A stretch of DNA of 64,000 bases from Phylloscopus collybita. Its lineage: Eukaryota > Chordata > Aves > Passeriformes > Phylloscopidae. The translations under genes and the position numbers were made by a program. The notes beneath the pieces are model-generated. The model ran no database searches and was not told where the DNA came from. It worked only from the letters and a program-made list of their open reading frames with translations. This document shows, piece after piece, positions 18,401-30,400 of the stretch (position 1 is its first letter; every line of letters begins with the position of its first letter). The DNA lies in the NCBI GenBank assembly GCA_027886175.1, contig JAJNNQ010000031.1, forward strand, positions 1,402,501 through 1,466,500. Direction: 5' to 3'.

Positions 18401-21400
18401 AGCTACCAGACGGAATCACTGCTTGGACAAGAACATCTCATCTGGTTCCACTGGATTCCTGGAGGAAGACTGGACCCTCCTCACCATCACTGGACCCTTC
18501 TCACCATCACTGAACCCTTCTCTCTCAGGATCATCTCTACTCCAACAGAACCACATCTGCCACTCCAGGAGGACTCACTTTTGGACTGCTTCAAACACCC
18601 TGACCAACAGGGTGTCAGGTTGTATTGTTCCATTTATTTTATTTTACCTTTTTTTCCCTCTCTTCTCCTATTAAATTGTATCTCTGACTGGGAGTCTCAC
18701 TGGTTTTGCTTTCAAACCAGCACACCCACTCACCGGGGTCAGCATCTGGATGCTCTCGGCGAAGTTGCCGATGAAGGCCATGATGGTCATCTTCTGCATC
18801 AGCCTCTCGATCTTGCTGAACTGCATCATGAACCTGTCCTCGTCCGACAGGTTCTCCAGGGGCTTCCTCTCCCTCTCGTAGAGCCTCAGCACCTTCACCT
18901 CGTTCTCCGTGGGCAGGAACCGCATCAGGCACTCCACGAAATCCACCGGCAGCGTCTTCAGGTCAAACCTGCGGGGAAATCCCGGGAAAAGGGCGGGGGA
19001 CAAAGCTCAGCAGGGAAGTGGCCAGGCCAGGGATGTCCCTCTGCCATGGAGCCAGGCTGGGAGAGCTGGGAATGTTCCCCTGGAGAAGGGAAGGCTCCAG
19101 GGAGAGCTGGGAATGTTCCCCTGGAGAAGGGAAGGCTCCAGGGAGAGCTCCCAGCCCCTGGCAGGGCCTGAAGGGGCTCCAGGAGAGCTGCAGAGGGACT
19201 GGGGACAAGGGCTGGAGGGACAGGACACAGGGAATGGCTCCCAGTGCCAGAGGGCAGGGCTGGCTGGGAGATTGGGAATTGGGAATTCCTGGCTGGGCTG
19301 GGATTCCCAGAGCAGCCGTGGCTGCCCCTGGAGCCCTGGCAGTGCCCAAGGCCAGGCTGGATATTTGGGCTTGGAGTGGGACAGTGGGAGGTGTCCCTGG
19401 ATGGGCTTTAAGGTCCTTCCCAACCCAAAGGGTCTGGGATTCAGCTCCATGTGAAGAAAAGCAAAGAAGAAGCTGTGAAGCTCCTCCTGCCCTGCCCAGG
19501 CAGATGGGAACAGGACCCAGGGATAATGGGAATGATGCTGCTTCCAGTTCCAAACACCTGGCTGTTCCCCCACCCTTCCATGCTCACTTTTCCAGGGAAG
19601 AGAGGTTGGGAGGAGCAAATATTTGTATTTAATTGGCCCAGAGCCCCCTAAAGCCCAACTGCTGAACCTGCCAGGACCTGGGGCAGGTTTGGGTCACCCT
19701 CAGCCAAAGGCAAAGCTTGTGCACCCAGGTTTTGGAGCTATTCCTTAAGGGAGGAGTGGGAGATGTTTGCCATGGCCAGGATGAGTCTGGATGGATTTGT
19801 GATCAGCCCCAAGAGCAGCTACACCTGTCCCACCAGCAGGGAAGGATCCATATCAGTTCCTGAGGCCACTCCACAAACCTAATTCCATGCAAAACCTGCC
19901 CCAGCACCTGGACTAAACTCATCCTTCATGGAGCAAACCAGGAGAGAGCTGCCTCTTCCTGGGTTCCCTCTGGATTTTGCTCCCTGGAATAAGAAATATC
20001 ATGGAACAGACCAGGAGCTGCCATGGCAAACTGGATAGGCTGGAATGAGCTGCTTCAATAAAGGACCTGCTGACTTGTCCAGTCTCAACAGTGACGCAGC
20101 AACACAAAGCTCAGAGGTCTCTGATTTCTGGGAATTCACCGCCATTCCATCCTTCCTCTGGAATTTTTTTCCAGCTGCCAAATCCTTTCCATCAAGTGCC
20201 AACTCCAAACCATTTCCATAACTGCCAACTCCAAACCATTTCCATAACTGCCATCTCCAAACCATTTCCATAACTGCCATCTCCAAACCATTTCCATCCA
20301 TCACCAACTCCAAACCATTTCCATCAGCTGCCAACTCCAAACCATTTCCATAACTGCCAACTCCAAAGCATTTCCATCTATCACCAACTCCAAACCATTT
20401 CCATCCATCACCAACTCCAAACCATTTCCCAGTACTCCCAGTAAACCTCAGGTAGGATTCCTTTGCTGCCAGGGGCTGCACTCACACGTGGATGGCTTTG
20501 CAGATCTCATCCGCTGTTTTCCCAGCTTTCCGCAGGGTGATGGCCAAATTCTTGGCTCTGTTGGCATCCAGCAGCGTGACCTTGTTGGATCCTTTCTGAG
20601 GGATCTTCTGCTTGCTGGAGGTCAGATCCATGGCTGGGCCCTGGGCTTTCGTTTTGAAGATTTCCTCGAATTCATCCACATTTAGATCCTGGAAAGGAAA
20701 GGATAGGATTTATCCTGCAGGGAATACCAAATTCTCATCTAGAGCTGCAGGAAAAGCGTTGTGGTGGCTGAGACTGGATCATGGAATCATGGAATGGTTT
20801 GGGTTGGACTCTTAAAGCTCATCCCAATTCCACCCCCTGCCATGGACACCTTCCTCTAGCCCAGGTTTTTCCAACCCTGTCCAGCCTGGCTTTGGAATTC
20901 AGAGAGTTCTGTCAGAGGCTGAGGGATGCAAGGAACACATTCCTGGGCTGGGATGAGGAAATCTGGCCAGATCCCAGAAATGCAGCCCCAAAAAACTCTG
21001 CACATGTTCAGAAATTCAGGCACATGCTTGTGAGCACTGGTGCTTTATCCAGCCATGGAGAAAGCATCCATGGGAGCATCCAGGACCTTTTCCAAGGTCA
21101 CTGCTGGGCCCTATCCCTGTGGAGATCTTCCCAGTCCCCACAATTCCCTGACAGGAGGGGCAGCCAGCTCTGCTCCCAGGGAACAGGGACAGGAAATGGA
21201 CTCAGGTTGCTCCAGCACAGGTTTGGTTGGACATTGGGAATATTTCCTCCTGCCAAGCATGGTCAGGCACTGGAAGGGGCTGGACCCCCCATTCCTGGAG
21301 GGATTTAACCCCCTGTGGATGTGGGACTTGGGGACACGGGGCAGCGCTAGGGGGAGGGCTGGGCTGGGCGGTCTGAGAGGCTTTTCCAAGCCAGGATTCC

Positions 21401-24400
21401 GTGTTTTCCTGGGCAGCAGGGCTGGGAGCAGGGGTACCTCGAGGATGCGCTCGTCGTCGATCTCGTTGAAGACGGTGCCGTTGATCTGGTTGGGCTTCAG
21501 CGCCACCCAGTTGAAGACGGGCATGCGGAACTTGGTCTTGATGGGCTTCTTGATCTTCACAGCTGGGGGCAGGACAAGGAGAATCCCTGAAAAGCTGCCT
21601 GGGAACACCCCCGTGCAGCTCTCCCCAGGTGGGGTTCAGCACTTGGGAGAAGAGCTGGGCAAAACTAATTATCCCACTGGAATCCTGGAAAGGTGTCGCT
21701 GCCTCCAGAGGCTGCTGGAGAGGGGAATCCCAGCCCCCAGCAGGACAGCACCGACCCCCAGGGCTCTGCAAACTTCCCACAGGGAAATCTGGGACTGATT
21801 TGAACTCCCAGGCTCTGTCCCCACGGAAAAGGGGGGGGAGTGTCACAAATAGGTGACAAGAAGGGAAAAAAGCCCCGTGCCCAAGGTTTTGGGAAATGGG
21901 ATTCGGGGAAATTGCAGTGGGGCACCTTCTCAGCAAGTTTGGGTTTCAAGGCCAAAGGGGCTGAGCTGCAGCAAAGCTGGGCTTTAACAGGGGTTTAAAA
22001 CCAGGTTTTAATTCCTTGCTGAACAAATCCAGCAAATCCCAGTCATTTGGGAACTTTGGAATAATTTAGGAGTTTAAACAGAGGAGCTGTGAAAATGAAA
22101 CCTGGAAATGAGGCCTGATTTAACAAGGGAACAACCCTATTCCTATCCCTATCCCTATTCCTATTCCTATCCCTATCCCTATCCCTATCCCTATTCCATT
22201 CCTATTCCCATTTCCATCCTATCCCTCTCCCAATCCCTATCCCTATCCCACTCAATCTGGAAGCCATATGAATAATTTCCACAATCCAGTTCCAATTTCT
22301 TTCTCCTTCCATGAGAACACAAATTTGTTTCTTGCTACAAAACTGATTAATTCAAGTCCATCAATCAACCTTTTGCTCTCGAATTACTTCCCAAAAAATC
22401 CGGCAAACACGGAACAGAAACCCCAGTCCTGCAGTGCTGGACACCAAATGGATAACAGGGAATACACTGAATATTCCAGTGGGTATTTTGGGAATTGTAT
22501 TTATCCAGCTTGTGCTCATCTACACTAAGCAATCTCTGCTTAATTGATGGGGTTTCTAAAAATAATTCCTAAAATAAAAGAAGGAATAGCTTTGAACACC
22601 CATGGAGAAAGGAATTTTCTACTTGTGCCCACACTGGAATGGATAATTAACTGCTCCCGGGTTATTCCAGGACAGGGAAGGCAGGAATGCCTCCTGGGAA
22701 AGATAATGGAGCTCAGAATCCCTCCAGATTTCCCTTCCTCCTCCTCCTCCTCCTCCCTTCCCGAGCTCTGGGTGCCCAAATCCCGAGGGCTGGCTCCGAC
22801 CTCCCCCTGCCCATGCCCTGGACACCCCCCCAGGTGCCCCTGGATTCCCCCAGGACACAGGGAATGCCAGGATAAGGAATACTTAGCAGGAAGGAACCTA
22901 CAGAAGAGCTTGATGGGCCCATCTTAGCAGGAAGCAGAAGGAACAGAGAAAAAAGTGTTAGGAAAGGTCAGAAAAGCAGCATTTGTTATTTCCCAACTCC
23001 CCTCGGCCCCACAGCCTTCCTGCCCTGGGAATGCTCCTTCCTGTGGAGCCACTGCATCCACAAAAGGCACTTCCAGTCCCACTCCCTTGGAATTCCCACT
23101 GAAAAAATGGGATCTGCAGCCCAGCAGCCCCCAGGCACCTCCTGAGGGATCAGCCCTCCCTTTGGGGCTTTCTTGTCCTACCAAACACCCTGGGACCCTC
23201 TGGATCCAGGATGCTTTTTGTCTTCCAAGGAACCTTCAAAGGCTGGAATATTTATTTAGATTTTTTTTTTTGTCTTTAACGAAGCTCTTAATGAGAGTCT
23301 CTTGCTTTGGACTGGTAACGAGCTCTGGAGATTTCTGGGGACACCCGTGAGCCCTCACTCTCTCCCTGAGACACCTGGCAGGAGGCAGTGACTTAAAACG
23401 TGGGTAAGGATGGGCTGCAGATTGCTCTTCCTTCCAAAAACTTCGCAAATTTTGCCTTTGCTTCCCAAATTTCCACCAAAAACTCCCGAATTCTGCATAG
23501 ATACTTCTTCTCAGAAGGAATCAACCCCAAATTCTGTCGAAGTCAAAAGTGTCCCTGTTTATAAAATACTTTTGGTGGGAGTTTTGTTCCACTGGAGAAT
23601 CCAACTCTTTCAGAACCACACCCAAACCGTTGGGTTGATGAACCCCAGAATCTCAGGCTGCTTTGGGGCTGGCAGGGACAGGGAGGATTATCCAGTTCCC
23701 CCGTCCCAGGCTGCTCCAAGCTGACCTTGGAACATCTCCAGGGATGATGCGGCCACAGCTTCTCTGGGCAACCTGGGGGAACGCTCCTTCCGTGCACCAG
23801 CTTCTCATCCCAACCCCGGTGAGTGAGGAAGGATGGGATGTGCTCAGGGCCAGCCCTGCCCTGCCCTGAGGGAGCTTCACCTGAGGGAGCTTTACCTGCC
23901 AGGCCGGAGTTGAAGACCACGGTGGGCGAGGCGGTGCCGGGCAGGGGGGGAGCCGAGGGTGGGGGCGGAGGGGGCAGCGGAGCCGCCGGAGCCGCGTCCG
24001 GAGCCGGGCCCGGGAGAGGAGGAGGAGGAGGAGGAGGAGGAGGAGGTGGTGGAGGTGGCACAGGCACTGCCACGGGGCCGTTGGGCACTGCGGGACGGAG
24101 GGAAAATGGAGTTAGTAGGGGGTGGAGGGGCACAAAGAAAGAGCCGCAGCCTCGCCCCGATGTCCCCTGCCCACCCCGAGCTGCCCTCAGGACATGGAAG
24201 GGCCCTGAGGAAAGAAGGGGATTTCTGCCTGGAGGAGGCAGCTGAGTGGGGGTCATGCTCTGCCTCCAGGGAACAAGGACAGGAGGAGAGGGAGCTGCCT
24301 CGGGCTGGGCACCAGCAGGAATTTCCCCGTGGAAAGGGTGGAAAATTCCCTATGGAAAGGGTGGCAATGTCACCATGGAAAGGGTGGAAACTTCCCCGTG

Positions 24401-27398
24401 GAAAGGGTGGAAACTTCCCCATGAAAAGGGTGGAAATTTCCCAATGGAAAGGGTGGAAACTTCCCCGTGGAAAGGGTGGAAACTTCCCCATGGAAATGGT
24501 GGAAATATTCCCTGTGGAAAGGGTGGAAGTTTCCTGGTGGAAAGGGCAGAAATTTCCCCATGGAAAGGGTGGGAATTTCCCCGTGGAAAGGGTGGGAACT
24601 TCCCCATGGAAAGGGCAGAAATTTCCCCGTGGAAAGGATGGAAACTTCCCCATGGAAAGGGTGGAAACTTCCCCATGGAAAGGGTGGAAATTTCCCCGTG
24701 GAAAGGATGGAAACTTCCCCGTGGAAAGGGTGGAAACTTCCCCATGGAAAGGGTGGAAACTTCCCCGTGCCCACCCAGGCGGGCTCCCCCTCCTCGCTCA
24801 CCTGCCTCGGGGGAGCCGGGCAGGGCGGGCAGGGGGGGCGGCGCCGGGGGCAGCGGCACCGCGGGGGCAGCGCCGGGCGGGGCACAGGGACCCGGCACCG
24901 CCTCCGCCGGCACCGGCACCGCCCTGGAGCCCAGCGCCACCGGCAGGATGGAGATGTCCCCATCCCCCTTCTTCTGGATCTTGATGGTCCCCTGCTTCTC
25001 CAGCTCGTGGATCTTCTTCTCCAGCGTGGATTGGCGCTGGATGGCTTCCTCCTTCTCCTTCACCATCTTCCTCAGGGTGTGAACCTGGCTGTTTGCATCC
25101 TTGTAGATCTCCTGGAATGGGACAGGGACAGGGAATTCAGTGCATTCAGAGTTCCAAGGGCAGGATGGATCAGAACAGCCTGATCCAGAGAGGAGATTGC
25201 ATTGCACCGTGCCCAGGGCAGCCCCACCCTGAGAAATTCCGGATTCTCCCATCCTTTGGGACCTCCACAGCTCCAGAACTCCCACCTGGAGTTCTCCAGA
25301 TCCAGGCAATGAGATGTGTCCATCTCACTCAGTGATTCCTGGCACATCCAAAGGGACTTCTGTCCATCCTTGGAGTGCACACACAGATAATTCCACCTGA
25401 AGGTTCAATACTGGGAGGCCAAGAGAATTCCCCTGCCCCAGATCCGTGATCTCCGCTCCCTGCATCCCGAATTCATCCAGGGCCTCCTCATCCCACTCAC
25501 CCGGATCACGTCCAGTTCTTTGTTCCTTTGCATAAGTTGCTTTTCCAGTTCCACAATCTTGGCCATGGCTTCGTTCTCCGTATCCTGGAGTTTTTCAGAT
25601 AACTGTCCAGCAAAAGAGAAATGGATTCAATAACTGGAAAACTTTGGGGGTTGGTTATCCATCAAAACAAGAGCTCACTGCTTGGATAAATTGATCCATT
25701 ATTGATATTCCCGGAAGCCCTGAAGCCTTTCCTTGGAAAGAGAACAGATTCCTGCCTGAGATGGGAGACACCAAGTTGGAATGGGCTTGGAGCAGCCTGG
25801 GGCAGTGGAAGGTGTCCCTGCCCATGGAACTGGATGGGTTTTAATGTCCCTGCCAACCTAAACCATCCCCTGACTCCTGCAACACCTCAGAGGGGCAAAC
25901 ACTGCACAGCGAGTTAAGGACATTCTTTTTTCCAAGTGATGGGAATACAGGGGTGGTGAGGGAAGGAAAAGCATTTCTCAGTTTTAAACTATGGAAAAGC
26001 CCCTTTTTTTAAAAAAAAAATTCTTTTCCAAAAGCCAGGCCACGTCTTCCAGCCTAAAGGAACTGACACCAAGGTTTGGGATGGCAAACCCTGAGCACCT
26101 ACACAAGAGGATTTCCCAGCCCCTTCCCTCCTGAGCCCCTGCTTAAAGCACAACCAGGATGTTTTTTCCCCCATTTTGGGCCTGCCCTGCTAAGGAGCTG
26201 GAATTTTCCGTATCAATCAACCCTCCCAGCCCCTACACCTGTGCTGAGCTCCCTGTGCCTGGTGAATCCTCCTGGAAGCACCACCAGTGTCTGATTTTTT
26301 TCCCAGTTCAGCAATCCCAAGGTTTTTTCCAAGTGCACCTCCCCCCCCACAAACCAGCAGAGTGCAGAACGTGGGCCACTCACGTGGGAAAGGTTTTCTT
26401 CCAGTTCTTCCACCCTTTCCAGGGCTGCGTTCTTGGTCTCGGCGTCCTCCAGCAGAGCCCCCACGTCGAACACGTTGTCCAGGTAGGCCTGGATCTGCAC
26501 CTGCAGCTTGTCACTCTCCGTGTGCTTCAGCTTCTGCAGAGCCCAGGGACACAGGGGACACAGGGGACACAGGTGACACCAGCACTGGGGGAGCTCAGGG
26601 CACCTCCAGCACCCAGGGGAACCCTCTGGACACCCAACATCCCCCGTTTGGTTAAGCAGGGTCTCATCCTCTGTCGCTCCAGGGGACATCACAGCTTCCC
26701 TGCCCATGGAAAGGCTTGGAGTGGGAGCTTTAGGGCCCCTGCCAGCCCAAACCATTCCATGATTTCCTGTGTTTGCTGGGAAAGGCTCTGCCTGGTGCCC
26801 ATGGACTCCCCAGAGCCACCCCCAGATCCCAAACACACCCATGGCCAAACACATCCCACAGACCCCAAATCCCTCTCCTGGTGGACAATGAGCAGGAATC
26901 AGCAGGGACAAGTCATTCCCATGCCAACAGCAGCAGTGTTTCCATGGAAAGGGACAAAAATGCTGCCTGGAGGGGCTGTGGCTGCCCCAGTCCTTGCAAA
27001 TGTCCCAGGCCAGGCTGGACAGGGATTGGAGCAGCCTGGGACAGTGGCAGTGTCCCTGCCCATGGCAGGGTTGGATTGAGGGACTCTTGAAGGTCCCTTC
27101 CAACCCAAGTGATTCTGGGATCCCATGGAAAATAGAAAAGGGGAAAGGAAGAAAGGAAGGAAGGAAGGAAGGAAGGAAGGAAGGAAGGAAGGAAGGAAGG
27201 AAGGAAGGAAGGAAGGAAGGAAGGAAGGAAGGAAGGAAGGAAGGAAGGAAGGAAGGAAGGAAGGAAGGAAGGAAGGAAGGAAGGAAGGAAGGAAGGAAGG
27301 AAGGAAGGAAGGAAGGAAGGAAGGAAGGAAGGAAGGAAGGAAGGAAGGAAGGAAGGAAGGAAGGAAGGAAGGAAGGAAGGAAGGAAGGAAGGAAGGAA

Positions 27399-27476
<78 letters not shown>

Positions 27477-30400
27477 AAAGAAAGAAGCAGCTTCCCTCTG
27501 ACAGACACCAGAGGACTCCTGGCTGTCAGAGAATCCCAAAGGAGACTTTTCCAGCCTGGAGAAGGAGGGAGCCCCGTGGTGGCCGGAGCTGGGGGACGTG
27601 GCAGGGCGAGGATGGCTGTGGTTCATCCTCCCTTTGTTATCAGGCTCCAGATTTAGCTCCAGGCTGTAATTCCAGCTGGCTGCAGCCATTCCCTGCTGGC
27701 CACGGCCCCTCCAGCCGTGGCAGAGCCCAGGAGCTGTGGGGTGAGGGCTTTGGGGAGGTGGGGAAGGGGGGGATTGGGAATGGGAGCAGCTCCAGACTCA
27801 CATCCAGGTACTCGTCCAGGCCCAGCTTGGTGAACTCGTACTGCAGGTGCACTCGGAAGTTCATGTCCTCCACGGAGTGCACCACGATGTTGATGAACTG
27901 CATGCAGGCCACCTGCAAGGACAGCCCCAGGTGAGCCCAGGTACCCCCAGGAGCAGCTGGGATGGGACCAGCCCTGGAGCAGGATCCCCAGGAGCAGGAT
28001 CTGGACACGCTCCCTGGGTTGGACACAGCCACGAGAACATCTCCTTGTGGTTCCTCCAAGGGAAAGCCAGGAGCTGCTGTCCTGAACTGTTCTATTTCCA
28101 GGCCAGGCCTGGATTTGGGCTCAGGGAACGTTTGTCTGCTGGGATAAAGGGCAATGAGCATTCCAGGAATGAAGTCATGTCTGCAGAGTCACCTTCCCAG
28201 AGCGGGAACGCTGCCCGGGCCAGGGCAGGCACCGGGCTCTGAAAAACCAATCCTGGCTTTAAACAGCCTGGAAAAGAGAGATCCATCTGGGTTTGGGTTT
28301 AAACAGCCTGGAAAAAGGAGATTAATCTGGGCCTGGGTTTAAACAACCTGGAAAAAGGAGATTAATCTGGGCCTGGCTTTAAACAGCCTGGAGAAGGGAG
28401 ATTAAACTGGGCCTGGGTTTAAACAACCTGGAAAAGAGAGATCCATCTGGGCCTGGCTTTAAACAGCCTGGAGAAGGGAGATTAAACTGGGCCTATAAAA
28501 GAGGGATTAATCTGGGCCTGGGTTTAAACAGCCTGGAGAAGGGAGATTCATCTGGGTTTGGGTTTAAACAGCCTGGGAAAAGGAGATTAAACTGAGCCTG
28601 GCTTTAAACACCCTGGTAAAGAGAGATCAATCTGGGTTTGGGTTTAAACAACCTGGAAAAGGGAGATGAAACTGGGCCTGGTTTTAAACAGCTGGGAAAG
28701 TGTTATTACTGTGGGCCTGTAAAAGTGAGATTCATCTGGGCCTGGAAGCCCCAGTTTAGGAAAGGGGACCTGCACAAAAGGACCTTTGTTGGTTGTCCAA
28801 AGCACATTTCCCAGGCTGAACAAGGAGCAGATCCCAGGGACTGGCAACCACACACATCCCGACCCAGCCAGGGGAAGGCAAAGGCTCTGCAGGGTCTGGG
28901 ATGTGGGGAAATCTCCTGTGGAGTGGCAGGAATTGGGGTACAAATCCCCAAAATTTGTCCTTCCCTTGCCAGGAAGCCCCAGGCCTCTCAGGATCCTGTC
29001 TGTCACCCCTGGAGCTGCTCCAGGCAGGAATTTCCCTCATCCCTGCTGTGTTTCTTATGGCTAAAACCCCATCTTGTCAGCAAGAGTGCAACAGCAGCTT
29101 CCCAACATCCACTGGGACCCTTCCCAGCTTTCAAGGGGGAACCTGAGGATTGAAGCAATGGGATTTTACCCACAGGAAAAGCTCCAGGAGACTCCACATC
29201 CCCGGGTCATTCAGTGGGAAGAAGGAACTGAAGGCACCCCCTGCATCACCAGTCTGGCACTGGGGTTTGGCCACTTCCCTGGCATCTATTCCACAGGAAA
29301 AGCTGATGGGATAAACCTGAGACCCCCAGGCTGGCTGCCTGGAGTGAAAATGCAAGGATCATGGAATTTCCTCTTTTTTTCTTTTTAAATCTGAGGAATT
29401 CTGCCAGCCTGTCTCCCTCAGACCACCTCGTTTTTAACCTGCTGGCCCTCAAGGCTGTGATCCCGTCCTGGAAACATTCCTGGGGCACCCAAAGCCCGCA
29501 GGAATCACCCCACTGGTGCTTCAACACCTGACTTTTGGCAGAAAAAGGTCTTTTACACAAAGCTCAGCACTAAATTGATGCAAAGTGCAACAGAGGCCTC
29601 AGAGTTCCGGTGCTGGGGTGGGAAATCCTGCTCGGAACGGACCCAGAGCAGATCCAAGCGCTGAGCAGGAATTCAAGGGAGATTTTTTCCTGATTAAAAG
29701 CAGGATTTCAGTTTCTCATACTCCAGCACAGACCTTAAACCCCCAGATTTGGGAGATTTCTGCCACCAGCCCCAGAGCCAACACCCCTCCAACAGCCTCC
29801 CTGCCTGAGCTCTGCCTGAGACAGCAGGGCCAGGCCCAGGGAAGGAAAAGGATGGAAAACCAGGGAAGTTTCTGCAAAACACCACTCACCATGAAGTCAA
29901 TGTTGTTGTCCTCATTCCTGAAATGCTCCATGAGCTTCTCGAAGCGCTGCTTCTCCCCACACACCTGGAAAACAGGCACCACACCTCTCCTCAGCCCCAC
30001 ACAGAATTTCAAACACACCTCACCTGCTCCTTCAGGCCCTCTCCAGCCAGGTCTCCTCTGGTTAAAAAACCCCCCAGCACAAATAATTCCACGTGGGCAC
30101 CTGCAGTGGGAGGCTGAGGAGCCTCAGGTACAATTCTTGTATGGTTGTAATTACAAAAGAACCCTTTTTTATCTCTTTTCTCCTTAAAAATTGGATCTCA
30201 TCCACGAGTGGAGGGAGAGGAGTTGCAGCAGGCCGTGCCACAGCTCAGAGCTGACTTTTCTCTGTAATTAGGGAGAAACCCAAATGACAGGGAAAGGAGA
30301 AAAGAGAAAATTATCCCTGGCTAAAGGAGGAGTGAAAATAAATCAGTGCAACAATCAGCTGGTCAGAATTCCAGAGTGACCTTCCCAAAAGTTGTGTGGA

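Noticed and set aside
22137..22255. Interstitial telomere repeat
   Set aside because: The hexamer is CCCTAT/CCTATT, not CCCTAA, so it is a simple repeat only.
26913..27934. Open frames of repeated LPSFLPSF or GRKEGRKE peptides
   Set aside because: Pure GGAA/GAAA microsatellite translation.
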